From assembly GCA_019187185.1 (NCBI GenBank), contig JABAQU010000011.1:1-64000 (forward strand): DNA of 64,000 nucleotides, written 5' to 3'. Below the pieces are notes generated by a model. It had not been told where the DNA came from. It was given only the letters and a program-made list of their open reading frames with translations, and ran no database searches. The DNA is from Steroidobacteraceae bacterium (GTDB lineage: Bacteria; Pseudomonadota; Gammaproteobacteria; Steroidobacterales; Steroidobacteraceae). The position numbers were made by a program, and so were the translations under genes. Positions 25,714 through 34,709 of the stretch are shown piece by piece (position 1 is the stretch's first letter; each line of letters begins with the position of its first letter).

Positions 25714-26877
25714 TCAGCGCCCGGCGAGCGCGTCGACGATCCTGAGGCGCATCGCACGCAGCGCCGGCAGCACGCCGACGATTGCGCCGATCGTGACCAT
25801 CAGGCCGAGGCCGAGGAGCCAGGAGCGCACGCCGATCGGCGGCAGTTCGAGCATGCCGCCGCTGGCGGCGCTCACGACCGGGATCACGACCGAGGCGAGT
25901 GCGAGTCCGAGCACTCCGCCGATCACGATGAGCGCCACCGATTCGAGGATCACGAGCCCGAGGATGCTGCGGTCGGTGAACCCGAGCGTCTTCAGGATCG
26001 CGAGCTCCGGTATGCGCTCGCGCACCGCCTGCGCCATCGTGTTGCCGGTCAGCAGCATCAGCGTGAAGAACACCGCGCCGATGATCGCGGTGACGATGAG
26101 GCCGATGTCGCCGATCTGCTTCGCATACGACAGTCTGAACTCCTGTTCCGTCTGCGTCTTCGTCTCGTGGTCCGAGTTCGCCGACAGCGCATCGATGCGC
26201 TGCGCAATCTGCGCGGACAGCGCCGGATCCGCCACCCGCACGACGATCCAGCCGATGCTGCCCTGGCCGTAGCCGTTCGCCTCGTCGAAGTACTTCCAGT
26301 GCAGCAGCACTTCCTGCTCGAGCGCGCGGGACTTCGCGTTCGGCGCCTCGTAGATGCCCGCGATGTCGAACTGCCAGGTCGTGTCGCCCGTCGCCTTGTT
26401 CGGGAAGATCGATCCCATCACCGGCAGCTTGTCGCCGACCTTCAGGCCGAAGCGCCGCGCGAGTGCGGCCCCGACCAGCACGTTGGTGCGCGCACTGTTG
26501 AACGCCGCCAGCATCGGGGCGGTGATGCCGTAGTCGGGGTAGACGTCGAAGTAATCCGGCGCGACCGCGAGGATGATCAGCTGATTCTTCGGCTCCTGGT
26601 AATAGCCGCCGAACCAGTTCGCCCACGTCGCCGCTTTCACGCCGGGAACCGCCCGCACCTTCGCGATCAGGCTCTCGGGCAAGGGGTGGATGATCGAGAA
26701 GCGCGACGCGACGACCATGCGGTCCACTCCGGCGAGCGTGCCGCCCCCCTCGAACGCGGCGCGCACGCCGTTCAGCAGGCCGAACAGCAGGAACGCCGCG
26801 AGCACCGACAGGATCGTGAGCACCGTGCGCGTCTTGCGCCTCATCAGTGCCGCCCGGACGAGATGCAGGTACTTCAT
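25714..26877 (-). CDS. FtsX/MacB-type ABC exporter permease (first)
   Basis: A 387-residue permease with one N-terminal helix (TVLTILSVLAAFLLFGLLNG), a periplasmic domain (about 45-250) and three C-terminal helices, containing the FtsX signature RERIPELAILKTLGFTDR. Its ATG overlaps the ATPase stop by four bases, showing tight coupling. The pair of permeases is a split relative of MacB or LolCE type systems. Confidence 0.9.
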   Translation of the reverse strand: MKYLHLVRAALMRRKTRTVLTILSVLAAFLLFGLLNGVRAAFEGGGTLAGVDRMVVASRFSIIHPLPESLIAKVRAVPGVKAATWANWFGGYYQEPKNQLIILAVAPDYFDVYPDYGITAPMLAAFNSARTNVLVGAALARRFGLKVGDKLPVMGSIFPNKATGDTTWQFDIAGIYEAPNAKSRALEQEVLLHWKYFDEANGYGQGSIGWIVVRVADPALSAQIAQRIDALSANSDHETKTQTEQEFRLSYAKQIGDIGLIVTAIIGAVFFTLMLLTGNTMAQAVRERIPELAILKTLGFTDRSILGLVILESVALIVIGGVLGLALASVVIPVVSAASGGMLELPPIGVRSWLLGLGLMVTIGAIVGVLPALRAMRLRIVDALAGR

Positions 26878-27557
26878 GCCGCGGCCTCGACCAGCGTGCC
26901 CTTCTCGAGATGCAGTGTGTGCGTCGCGTGCTGCGCGGCCTTCGGATCGTGGGTCACCATGATGATCGTCTTGCCGTGCTCGCGATTCAGCGCCTGCAGC
27001 AGCTGCAGCACGTCCTCGGCGGACTGGCGGTCGAGGTCGCCGGTCGGTTCGTCACAGACGAGCAGCGCCGGATCGGAAATGATGGCGCGCGCGATCGCGA
27101 CACGTTGTTGCTGGCCGCCCGAGAGCTCGGTCGGCTTGTGCTGCGCGCGATCGGCCAGGTTCACGAGCTCGAGCGCGATGCCGGCATTGCGCCTGCGTTG
27201 CGCGGCCGTGAGCTTCGTCAAGAGGAGCGGCACCTCGACATTCTTCTGTGCCGACAGCATCGGCAGCAGGTTGTAGAACTGGAACACGAAGCCGACATGG
27301 GCCGCGCGCCACCTTGCGAGCGCCGCCCCGCGCAGCGTATCGATGCGCTGACCCGCCACGCTGATGCTGCCGCTCGTCGGTGAATCGAGGCCGCCGATCA
27401 GGTTGAGGAGCGTCGTCTTGCCGGACCCCGACGGACCCATCAACGCGAGAAAATCGCCGGCCTGGATGTCGAGGCTCACGTGGTGCAGGACCTCGACCGA
27501 CTGTCGCCCGCGCGTGTAGACCTTGCTCAGGTCACGGATCTCGACCAATGCGCTCAT
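26874..27557 (-). CDS. ABC transporter ATP-binding protein (MacB/LolD type)
   Basis: A 227-residue ATPase. Walker A is GPSGSGKTTLLN, the signature is LSGGQQQRVAIAR, and Walker B is LLVCDEPTGDLD; the Q-loop region VFQFYNLLPMLSAQKNVEVPL is typical of LolD/MacB ATPases. It energises the two FtsX-type permeases. It overlaps the adaptor gene stop by four bases. Confidence 0.93.
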   Translation of the reverse strand: MSALVEIRDLSKVYTRGRQSVEVLHHVSLDIQAGDFLALMGPSGSGKTTLLNLIGGLDSPTSGSISVAGQRIDTLRGAALARWRAAHVGFVFQFYNLLPMLSAQKNVEVPLLLTKLTAAQRRRNAGIALELVNLADRAQHKPTELSGGQQQRVAIARAIISDPALLVCDEPTGDLDRQSAEDVLQLLQALNREHGKTIIMVTHDPKAAQHATHTLHLEKGTLVEAAA

Positions 27558-28792
27558 TCGGTTGCCTCCACGATCCTCGCGCCGTCCGCGAGGTCCCTGC
27601 CCGGCTCGCGCACGACTTTCGTGCCGGCCTCGAGCCCTTCGATCAGGATGAGGTCGCCGAAGGGCTGCCCTGGTTTCACCGGCTGGGCGCGCGCATGCCC
27701 GTCGTCGACGACGAACACCACGTGCGCGTCGCCACGCGACGCAACGGCGCTCGAGGGTACGAGCACGCCCGCCGGGGGCGCGATGCTTCCTTCCGGCGCC
27801 CCGCCCGCGAGGAACGATACGCGTACACCCATGTCGGGCAGGATGCGCGGGTCCTTCCGGTCGAGCCCGATGCGCACCTTGACCGTCGCCTTGCCGCGAT
27901 CGGCAGTGGGAATGATCGCGATCACGTGTGCCGGAATCGTCCAGTCCTGGTACGCATCGAGCACGGCTTGCGCGGGCCCGTTGGCCACGACGCGATTGAT
28001 GTACGCCTCGTTCACGTCCACTTCGACCTCGAGCGAGTCCATGTCGACGAGGGTGCCGATGCCCGTGCGCGTGAATCCGCCGCCGGCCGAGAGTGGCGAG
28101 ACGATCTCGCCGACCTGCGCCGCCTTCGCGATCACGACGCCCGCAAACGGCGCGCGCACGGTCGTGTAGTCGAGCGCCACCTGAGCGCTTCGACGCTGCG
28201 CGTCAGCGACCTGCACGGCTTCGCGCTGTGCAGCCAGCTGCGCCCTGAGCGATTCGACCTGCGTGCGCGCGCTCTCCACCGACTGCGCTGCGACGAGCTT
28301 GCGCGCCACGAGATCCTGCTGCCTCGCGTAATCGCGTTGCGCCTGCTCGAGCTCGCTCGCGTACTGCCCCACCCGGGCCCGCGCTTCGGCGAGTTGCGCA
28401 TCGGCCTGTGCGAGCGCCGCACGTTGTGTGCGCGACTCGAGGCGCGCCAGCACCTGGCCCGCCTCGACATGCTCACCCTCCTCGATCAGCACCTCGGTCA
28501 GCTTGCCGGTGATCTGTGCGGATACCGTCGCCTGGCGTCGTGCCGTGACATAGCCTGTCGCCTGCAGCACGGTTGCAGCGCCCGAGCCTTGCGCGGCCGG
28601 TGCCGCGGCGACGGCGACTTGCACCGCAACGGGTGCATTGGCGCTGCGCCACCACCAGAGCGCGCCGGCGGCGATCATCGCGAGCACCACGAGGCCGCCG
28701 GCGAGCCAGGGCCGCAGCGTCGATCCGTCCTCTTCGCTGCGGTCGATGCGCAACTGCCCGAGCAGCTGCCCCTTGTCGCCCATGTCGTTCAT
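27554..28792 (-). CDS. HlyD/MacA-type periplasmic adaptor protein
   Basis: A 412-residue membrane-fusion protein, first gene of the exporter operon. It has an N-terminal anchor helix (WLAGGLVVLAMIAAGALWWW), a lipoyl half (EVLIEEGEHVEAGQVLARLE), a coiled-coil hairpin (about residues 130-200, rich in Gln, Ala and Arg), the second lipoyl half (TTVRAPFAGVVIAKAAQVGE), then beta-barrel and membrane-proximal domains. It would link the ABC pump to an outer-membrane channel encoded elsewhere. The start at 28792 lies in an AT-rich leader; an in-frame Met three codons later is possible. Confidence 0.9.
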   Translation of the reverse strand: MNDMGDKGQLLGQLRIDRSEEDGSTLRPWLAGGLVVLAMIAAGALWWWRSANAPVAVQVAVAAAPAAQGSGAATVLQATGYVTARRQATVSAQITGKLTEVLIEEGEHVEAGQVLARLESRTQRAALAQADAQLAEARARVGQYASELEQAQRDYARQQDLVARKLVAAQSVESARTQVESLRAQLAAQREAVQVADAQRRSAQVALDYTTVRAPFAGVVIAKAAQVGEIVSPLSAGGGFTRTGIGTLVDMDSLEVEVDVNEAYINRVVANGPAQAVLDAYQDWTIPAHVIAIIPTADRGKATVKVRIGLDRKDPRILPDMGVRVSFLAGGAPEGSIAPPAGVLVPSSAVASRGDAHVVFVVDDGHARAQPVKPGQPFGDLILIEGLEAGTKVVREPGRDLADGARIVEATE

Positions 28793-28802
28793 TAAAAATA
28801 CC

Positions 28803-28842
28803 AGTAATTCAAATAATTATGAGATACTCTTTACGAATTACT
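28803..28842 (-). terminator. AT-rich inverted repeat between the tRNA cluster and the exporter operon
   Basis: AGTAATTC (28803-28810) and GAATTACT (28835-28842) form a perfect 8-bp stem with a 24-base loop. On the minus strand it is followed by GGTATTTTT just before the exporter start codon. It lies two bases past the 3' end of tRNA-Leu and could terminate or help process the tRNA transcript. The long loop makes this tentative. Confidence 0.35.
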
Positions 28843-28844
28843 TG

Positions 28845-28928
28845 TGCCCCAGGCCGGACTCGAACCGGCACGACCTTGCGGTCAACGGATTTTAAGTCCG
28901 TAGCGTCTACCGATTTCGCCACCGGGGC
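28845..28928 (-). tRNA. tRNA-Leu (UAA)
   Basis: An 84-base class II tRNA. The acceptor stem is GCCCCGG pairing with CTGGGGC (one G-U), the anticodon loop is CTTAAAA giving anticodon UAA, it has a long variable arm, and the T loop is GGTTCGAGTCC. The discriminator is A and CCA is not encoded. It is last in a Gly-Cys-Leu cluster downstream of pgsA, matching E. coli glyW-cysT-leuZ. Confidence 0.96.
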
Positions 28929-28973
28929 ATGGATGCGCCAAGGACGGCCCGCTGCACATTATGCCGACAGGCG

Positions 28974-29047
28974 TGGAGGCTAGGGTCGGAATCGAACCGG
29001 CGTACACGGCTTTGCAGGCCGCTGCATGACCACTCTGCCACCTAGCC
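28974..29047 (-). tRNA. tRNA-Cys (GCA)
   Basis: A 74-base tRNA with encoded CCA. The acceptor stem begins GGCTAGG, the anticodon loop is CTGCAAA giving GCA, and the T arm contains GGTTCGATTCC. It lies between tRNA-Gly and tRNA-Leu on the same strand and probably in one transcript. Confidence 0.96.
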
Positions 29048-29065
29048 GGCGGACCCGAACGAGAC

Positions 29066-29141
29066 TGGAGCGGGAAACGAGGCTCGAACTCGCGACCTCA
29101 ACCTTGGCAAGGTTGCGCTCTACCAACTGAGCTATTCCCGC
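29066..29141 (-). tRNA. tRNA-Gly (GCC)
   Basis: A 76-base tRNA with encoded CCA. The acceptor stem begins GCGGGAA, the D arm is AGCTCAGTTGGTAGAGC, the anticodon loop TTGCCAA gives GCC, and the T arm contains AGTTCGAGCCT. It is first in the tRNA cluster, 70 bases after the pgsA stop. Confidence 0.96.
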
Positions 29142-29211
29142 TGCGTGGTGAGGGGCGGAATTGTAGAGATGCCACCTCCCAAGTCAAGGACTTAGGGCTC
29201 GCACAGCCCCG

Positions 29212-29769
29212 CTAGCGCGACCGCAATTCAGGCCAGGCCGCGCGCAGGTAGCTCACCATCGACCAGAGCGTCAGCACTGCCGCGAGCACCGTGAGCGCGA
29301 GCCCGATCCGGTAAATCGGGAGGCCGAAGAGGTCCCAGCGAAACAACAGCATCGAGAGCCCGGTGATCTGCAGGATCGTCTTGTGCTTGCCGATGCGCGA
29401 GACGGCGACCTTCTTGCGCTGCCCGATCTCGGCCATCCATTCGCGCAGCGCCGAGATCGCGATCTCGCGGCCGATGATCACGATGGCGGTCAACAGCATC
29501 ACGAGCCGCGGGTCCTTGCCGACGATCAGCACGAGTGCGACGGCGACGATCAGCTTGTCCGCGACCGGGTCGAGGAACGCGCCGAGCTTGGAGGTCTGGC
29601 GATACTTGCGCGCGAAGTAGCCATCGAGCGAGTCGGTGATCCCGGCGGCGGCGAACAGCAGGCCCGCCGCCGGGTCGGACCAGTGAAAGGGCAGCGTATA
29701 CAGCACGACCACGAGCGGGATCGCGAAGATGCGCAGCCACGTCAGGGTATTCGGTAGGTTCCAGACCAT
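29212..29769 (-). CDS. pgsA: CDP-diacylglycerol--glycerol-3-phosphate 3-phosphatidyltransferase
   Basis: A 185-residue inner-membrane enzyme for the committed step to phosphatidylglycerol and cardiolipin. The CDP-alcohol phosphotransferase motif DG-x2-AR-x8-G-x3-D-x3-D is present as TDSLDGYFARKYRQ then LGAFLDPVADK. It starts one base into the uvrC stop codon. The order uvrC-pgsA-tRNA-Gly is conserved with E. coli. Confidence 0.96.
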   Translation of the reverse strand: MVWNLPNTLTWLRIFAIPLVVVLYTLPFHWSDPAAGLLFAAAGITDSLDGYFARKYRQTSKLGAFLDPVADKLIVAVALVLIVGKDPRLVMLLTAIVIIGREIAISALREWMAEIGQRKKVAVSRIGKHKTILQITGLSMLLFRWDLFGLPIYRIGLALTVLAAVLTLWSMVSYLRAAWPELRSR

Positions 29770-31592
29770 CAGGCACCCGGGTGCAGATGATCATATAGAG
29801 TTTGCGCGAGCACGGGGCCGATCCCGCTCACGCGCGCGAGATCGGCGACACCCGCCTTCAGCACACCCTGCAGGCCCCCGAAATGGCGTATCAGCGCGCG
29901 TCGCTTCGCGGGCCCGAGGCCGGGCACGATCTCGAGGATTGATTCGTTGTAACGCCTGGCGCGTCGCTTGCGGTGCCCGGCAATCGCGAAACGATGGGCC
30001 TCGTCGCGCAGACGCTGGACGAGACGCAGCGCGGGCGATGCCGCATCGAGGATGCGCGGCGCCGGTTCGCCGTGCACGAACAGCCGCTCCTGGCCGACCC
30101 GCCGGTCCGCGCCCTTGGCGACGCCGACCAGCCGGAGCTCCCCGAATCCCAGCGCCGCGAGCACCGCGTGGACTTCGCCGATCTGTCCGCGGCCACCGTC
30201 GATGAAGAGCACGTCGGGCGCGGGAACCTCACCGTCGCGAACGCGCGTGTAGCGGCGCTCGAGGGCCTGTCGCAGCGCGCCGTAGTCGTCGCCCGGTGCG
30301 ATGCCCGTGATGTTGAAGCGTCGATACTCCTTCTTCAGCGGCCCTTCCGGGCCAAATACCACGCAGGACGCAACCGTGCCCTCGCCCGCCGTGTGACTCA
30401 CGTCGAAGCATTCCATGCGCTGCGGCGGTGCGGCCAGATCGAGCGCCGCCGCCAGCGCCGCCCGCATGTCTGCAACGCCGTCGCGCTGCATGCGCCGCAG
30501 TTGCAGTGCCTGCGCGGCGTTCTCCGTCGTCATTGCCACCCAGCGCGCCGCGAGTCCGCGTGCGGGCCGCCGCACGCTGACCTGGTGCCCTGCGCGCTGC
30601 CCGAGCGCCTCGGCGAGCGCGCCGGCATCGGGAAGCGCGAGGTTCACGTAGAGCTCGCGGGGCGGCTCGGCCCGGGCGTAGTACTGCATCAGGAATGACG
30701 ACAGGGCTTCCTGCGGCTCGGCGAGGCCCGCCGACGGAAAGGCCGTCGAGGTCCCGAGGTTGCGCCCACCCCGCACGAGCATCGTGCTCACGGCGAACTC
30801 GGTCGGCTCGCCGACGATTGCGAACACGTCCACATCGCGCTCGCCCGCCGCCGTGACCACCTGCTCGGCCTGCACGTCGCGCAGCGCGGCGAGCTGGTCG
30901 CGGATCGCGGCCGCCTTCTCGAACTCGAGCGCAGCCGCCGCGGCCTCCATGCGCGCGACCAGCGCCGTTTCGACCGACTTGGCGCGCCCCTCGAGCAGGT
31001 CCACTGCGGCAGCGACGTCGCGCGCGTAGTCCTCCTTCGAAATGAGGCCCACGCAGGGCGCGGTGCAGCGCCCGATCTGGTATTGCAGGCACGGGCGCGT
31101 GCGGCTCGCGAAGAAGCTGTCGCGGCAGTTGCGGATGCGGAAGAGCTTCTGGATCTGTGCGAGCGTCTCGTGGACCGACCCGACGCCCGGATAGGGACCG
31201 AAGTAGCGGCCATCGCGCTGGCGTGCCCCGCGATACAGCAGAAAGCGCGGAAAATCGTGGTTCGTGCGCAGCAGGATGTACGGGAAACTCTTGTCGTCCC
31301 GCATCAGGATGTTGTAGCGCGGTCGATGCTCCTTGATCAGGTTGTACTCGAGCAGCAACGCCTCGGCCTCCGAATGCGTGACGGTGACTTCGATGCGCAC
31401 GATCTGCGCAACGAGCGCCGCGACTTTCGGCGCGAGACTCCGCGGACTGAAGTAGCTGCCGACACGATCGCGCAGCCGCTGCGCCTTGCCGACGTAGAGC
31501 AGCTCGCCGTCGGCCCCGTACATGCGATACACGCCGGGCCGCCGCGGCAGGTTCGCGGCCCAGGCACGGCCGTCGAACGGCGTCTCGTTCAT
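29769..31592 (-). CDS. uvrC: Excinuclease ABC subunit C
   Basis: A 607-residue nuclease that makes both incisions in UvrABC nucleotide-excision repair. Domains in order: GIY-YIG nuclease (about 15-95; GVYRMYGADGELLYVGKAQ), a cysteine-bearing segment (CLQYQIGRCTAPCVG), a UVR helix pair that binds UvrB (about 200-235; LEFEKAAAIRDQLAALRD), the RNase H-like nuclease (MECFDVSHTAGEGTVAS; DVLFIDGGRGQ) and a C-terminal HhH pair (IVPGLGPAKRRALIRHFGG). The ATG at 31592 overlaps the glycosylase stop by four bases. Confidence 0.96.
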   Translation of the reverse strand: MNETPFDGRAWAANLPRRPGVYRMYGADGELLYVGKAQRLRDRVGSYFSPRSLAPKVAALVAQIVRIEVTVTHSEAEALLLEYNLIKEHRPRYNILMRDDKSFPYILLRTNHDFPRFLLYRGARQRDGRYFGPYPGVGSVHETLAQIQKLFRIRNCRDSFFASRTRPCLQYQIGRCTAPCVGLISKEDYARDVAAAVDLLEGRAKSVETALVARMEAAAAALEFEKAAAIRDQLAALRDVQAEQVVTAAGERDVDVFAIVGEPTEFAVSTMLVRGGRNLGTSTAFPSAGLAEPQEALSSFLMQYYARAEPPRELYVNLALPDAGALAEALGQRAGHQVSVRRPARGLAARWVAMTTENAAQALQLRRMQRDGVADMRAALAAALDLAAPPQRMECFDVSHTAGEGTVASCVVFGPEGPLKKEYRRFNITGIAPGDDYGALRQALERRYTRVRDGEVPAPDVLFIDGGRGQIGEVHAVLAALGFGELRLVGVAKGADRRVGQERLFVHGEPAPRILDAASPALRLVQRLRDEAHRFAIAGHRKRRARRYNESILEIVPGLGPAKRRALIRHFGGLQGVLKAGVADLARVSGIGPVLAQTLYDHLHPGA

Positions 31593-32236
31593 GGCTGCCG
31601 CGGTTCGAGGCCCGCGCGCGCGGCCGCTGCACCGAGCGCCGCACGGAACATTGCAGGGGTGAGGCGGCGGGTCTGCGTGTTGTAGCGGCTGCAGTGGTAG
31701 GAATCGACGAGCCAGCGATCGCCCGGCAGCGCGTGCACGGCGCCGTGCGCGAACGCCCGGCTGGCGCGCCGCAGCTCGAGCGCGTCGAGCACCGCGTCGT
31801 GCGCGATGCGTCCGAGCGCGAGCAGCGCACGCACACCCCGCAGCGCACCGAGTTCGTGGCGCAGGAACCTGCCGCATTCCCTCACTTCGGCCGGGGTCGG
31901 CTTGTTCGCCGGCGGCACGCACTTGACGGCATTGGTGATCCGTACGCCGTGCAGCGTGAGCGGATCGTCCGCGGAGATCGACTGCGCCTGCGAGGACAGG
32001 CCGAGCGCGTAGAGGCTCTCGTACAGCAGGATGCCGGCAAAATCGCCGGTGAAGGGCCGCCCGGTGCGATTCGCCCCGTGCATCCCGGGCGCGAGACCGA
32101 CGATCAGCAGGCGCGAATCGGCCGCACCGAACGGCGGCACCGGCGCGCCGAAGTACCCGGCGTAATGCACGCGAGACTCGCGCCGGTAAGCGACGAGGCG
32201 CGGGCAGCGACTGCAGTTCGCCTCAAAGCAGGCCAT
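31589..32236 (-). CDS. Uracil-DNA glycosylase, family 5 type
   Basis: A 215-residue glycosylase that removes uracil or other deaminated bases. Catalytic motif GLAPGMHGANRTGRPFTGD and late motif SYHCSRYNTQ identify family 5 (UDGb). The cysteines in CFEANCSRCPRL, the Cys in NAVKCVPPANKPTPAEVREC and the late Cys are the iron-sulfur ligands. It is coupled to uvrC by a four-base overlap, so base-excision and nucleotide-excision functions share a transcript. A broken second copy lies at 36418-36665. Confidence 0.93.
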   Translation of the reverse strand: MACFEANCSRCPRLVAYRRESRVHYAGYFGAPVPPFGAADSRLLIVGLAPGMHGANRTGRPFTGDFAGILLYESLYALGLSSQAQSISADDPLTLHGVRITNAVKCVPPANKPTPAEVRECGRFLRHELGALRGVRALLALGRIAHDAVLDALELRRASRAFAHGAVHALPGDRWLVDSYHCSRYNTQTRRLTPAMFRAALGAAAARAGLEPRQP

Positions 32237-32261
32237 GTCCGCGGCGTCGGCGCGTGGAGCG

Positions 32262-32446
32262 GCGGCCGCCGACCTGCGCCGCGAGCGTATCCGGGATAAA
32301 GTCGCCTTTCAGGTCCAGCCTTGCGATCACGTCCTCTTCCCCGCTCGCAGCAACATCGGCTGCGGGAAACTGTCGGCACCACATCTTTCACGACGATGTC
32401 CTCGCCGGTCAATTGATTGCGGGGCGACAATCACGGACCGCCGCCG
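32262..32446 (-). pseudogene. Decayed internal fragment of isocitrate dehydrogenase (icd remnant)
   Basis: A frameshifted copy of about 60 internal codons of icd. One minus-strand frame reads NQLTGEDIVVKDVV against [14 protein letters not shown]; another reads DVIARLDLKGDFIPDTLAAQ against [20 protein letters not shown] in intact icd (36705-38033). The C-terminal 120 or so codons are missing, and homology stops near 32446. Substitutions are largely conservative at protein level, so the copy diverged while functional, or came from a related strain, before decaying. It sits directly upstream of the intact glycosylase gene and forms the left boundary of island 2. Confidence 0.85.
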
Positions 32447-32452
32447 CGCGAC

Positions 32453-32481
32453 GCGAGCCTGTCAGGTCCTGACAGGCTCGC
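32453..32481. repeat. 29-bp perfect palindrome with a one-base centre
   Basis: The arms GCGAGCCTGTCAGG (32453-32466) and its exact complement (32468-32481) flank a single T. It lies 41 bases past the TonB-receptor stop and next to the icd remnant. There is no T-run on either side, so it is not a standard intrinsic terminator. It could be an RNA hairpin, a dimeric-protein site or an insertion scar. Confidence 0.6.
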
Positions 32482-32522
32482 CAGGCACGGCGCCCGGAAG
32501 GTCAAACGACAGTCGTTGAGGG

Positions 32523-34709
32523 TCAGTTGAACCTGTAGGTCACATCGAGACCATAACTGCGCGGCTCACCCCACAGAAGATACCCGCCAAAGAGCCCGTA
32601 GTTGCGCGTCCAGTACTCTTCGTCCGTGAGGTTCTTGCCCCATAGCGCAATACTGAGCTCTCCCTTGGCGAAACCAGGAATCGCACTGAGGGTAAGCCGG
32701 GCATCCAGCAACCCGTAACCCGGATACTCGTAGTCGCCTTGTGTCCTGACGATGTTCAGGCTATCGCTCTGCCAGCTGTATACCGCGGCCCCCGTAATCG
32801 CGCCTATCGGCGTAGCAGGGAACTCGTATGTGACTTGCGCGTCATAGGTGTGCGCCGGGATGGACTGTCGATAGTCATCGGCATGATTCACCCCGGCCTC
32901 ATCGATGATCTTCTTGTAATCGACATCCAGATAGCCATACCCCAGCGCCACCATCAGGTTGTTCGTGAGTTGGGCCGTGACGTCGATTTCCGCACCCTGG
33001 ATGATTGCCGTCCCGGCATTGAGTGTATCGGCCGTCGTCGGATTTGCGACATTGGCCAGCGTCACCTGCATGTCGTCAAAATCCGTATAGAAGGCGGCTG
33101 CGTTCAAGCGCAGGCGTCTGGCCCACCACTCGGACTTCAATCCGAGTTCGTACGACAGCACCTGTTCCGGGCCAAACCCCCTCTCGAAAGCCGCGACGGA
33201 ACTTGCTCGCACGTTGTAGCCACCGCTCTTATAACCCTCCACAACCTTGGCATAAACGTTCGCGCTGTCGTTCACGTCATAGGCGACGACGAGACTGGGA
33301 TTGAAATCTGTGAACGTATCGTCACCTGTGGCGCTGCTTTCGCTGATGACGAAGCCCTGAAATGCAACCTGCTGCGTCAATCCGGCCTCTCGCGTATCCC
33401 GTGACCACCGCCCACCCAGCGTTATCCCGAGCCGGTCCTGGAGAACGCGCGGCGTGTAAGTGCCCTGGACATACGCCGCAAACGCCTTGTTGTGAATATC
33501 ACTGAACGTCAGCGAATCCACTCCGCTCGCCGGGATGTGCGCCTTGCCTAGGCCATCGGCCTCCTCTTCGAAGTAGTACAGCCCCAGCAGGTACTCGAGG
33601 CGGTCACTGAACGCCGACCCCAGCAGCTGGAACTCCTGGCTCCATTGGTCGTGTGACATTGCCGTGGAACTGATGAGCGCAGCCGGATCCGTCGGTCCGG
33701 CTCTACCCGACATGAAATCCTGGTAGGTGGCATCATCCAGCTCTCGATAGGAACTGATGGACTTCAGCGCAACACCGGGGGAGAGCTTCCAGTCAACGGT
33801 GAGCGAATGCCCGTTGATTGCGATATCGTTCGGCCGGAAATCGCTGACCGCAGGGCTGCTGCTCGACGGCCTGGTCGGGGGATCGGCGAATGCCGGCGAA
33901 CCCGGCAATCGCGGTGTGTAGGCAATGTACGGCGAAGTGCCGGCGATCTCGGAGCGGTCGAAGGTGTAGCGCACATCGAGCGCCTCCGTCGGCAGCCAAC
34001 GCAGATCCGCACGCATTGCCTGCCGGTCTTCAGCGCCGAAGGTGTCTTCGCCAGTGCCCGCGTTCCTGACAGGCCCGTCCTGCTGCCTGGCCATAAAGGA
34101 CAACCGGCCCGCAAAATTCTCGCCGACCGGGATGTTGGCCGCAATCTTGCCCTCGAGGGCGTCGCGGTTGCCTGCAGTCAGGGTTGCATCGAACTCGACA
34201 GCATCCCGACTTGGTTTTCGCGTAATGAAGTTGATTGCGCCGCCTGTGGCATTCCTGCCATACAACGTGCCCTGCGGTCCACGCAGGACCTCCACTCGCT
34301 CGAGCTCGGCCACGTCCACAGCCATGCCCTGGTTGCGCGCCACGTACACGCCGTCAACATAGATCGCCACGCTTGGGTCCTGCGTGATCTGGTTGTCGGA
34401 GGACCCGATGCCCCGAATGGTGATCAGGGGACTGGTAGATGAACTTGGATGCGGCGTTTGCTGCATGTTCGGCACAAAGCTGCCCAGGTCCGTAATGTCC
34501 TGGACCCGCAGATTTTCAATCTGCTCCCTGCCGAAGACCGCTATCGAGATCGGCGTATCCTGCATCGATGCCGCCTTCTTCTCGGCGGTCACGATGACCT
34601 CTTCCAGGACTGGCGCATCCGGCGGCTGCGTCTGCGCCACGAGGGATGTCGAGAAAAGCACTGGCAAGGGAAGCACCAGTGCCAAATGACGGGTACTGAT
34701 CGATCGCAT
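32523..34709 (-). CDS. TonB-dependent outer-membrane receptor (island 2)
   Basis: A 728-residue receptor. It has a signal peptide (1 to about 25, ending SLVAQ), a TonB-box-like LEEVIVTAEKK, a plug (ISIAVFGREQIENL; YVDGVYVARNQGM; ERVEVLRGPQGTLYGRNATG) and a barrel ending LDVTYRFN. GGAG lies 11 bases upstream of the start. It belongs to the same broad class as the island 1 receptor but is not a close duplicate. The substrate is unknown. The 250 bases between it and the upstream SnoaL-like gene hold no recognisable gene and may include its own promoter. Confidence 0.93.
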   Translation of the reverse strand: MRSISTRHLALVLPLPVLFSTSLVAQTQPPDAPVLEEVIVTAEKKAASMQDTPISIAVFGREQIENLRVQDITDLGSFVPNMQQTPHPSSSTSPLITIRGIGSSDNQITQDPSVAIYVDGVYVARNQGMAVDVAELERVEVLRGPQGTLYGRNATGGAINFITRKPSRDAVEFDATLTAGNRDALEGKIAANIPVGENFAGRLSFMARQQDGPVRNAGTGEDTFGAEDRQAMRADLRWLPTEALDVRYTFDRSEIAGTSPYIAYTPRLPGSPAFADPPTRPSSSSPAVSDFRPNDIAINGHSLTVDWKLSPGVALKSISSYRELDDATYQDFMSGRAGPTDPAALISSTAMSHDQWSQEFQLLGSAFSDRLEYLLGLYYFEEEADGLGKAHIPASGVDSLTFSDIHNKAFAAYVQGTYTPRVLQDRLGITLGGRWSRDTREAGLTQQVAFQGFVISESSATGDDTFTDFNPSLVVAYDVNDSANVYAKVVEGYKSGGYNVRASSVAAFERGFGPEQVLSYELGLKSEWWARRLRLNAAAFYTDFDDMQVTLANVANPTTADTLNAGTAIIQGAEIDVTAQLTNNLMVALGYGYLDVDYKKIIDEAGVNHADDYRQSIPAHTYDAQVTYEFPATPIGAITGAAVYSWQSDSLNIVRTQGDYEYPGYGLLDARLTLSAIPGFAKGELSIALWGKNLTDEEYWTRNYGLFGGYLLWGEPRSYGLDVTYRFN

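Noticed and set aside
28845..29141. tRNA cluster as an integration site for a genomic island
   Set aside because: No integrase gene and no duplicated tRNA 3' end was found nearby; the exporter operon next door looks ordinary.
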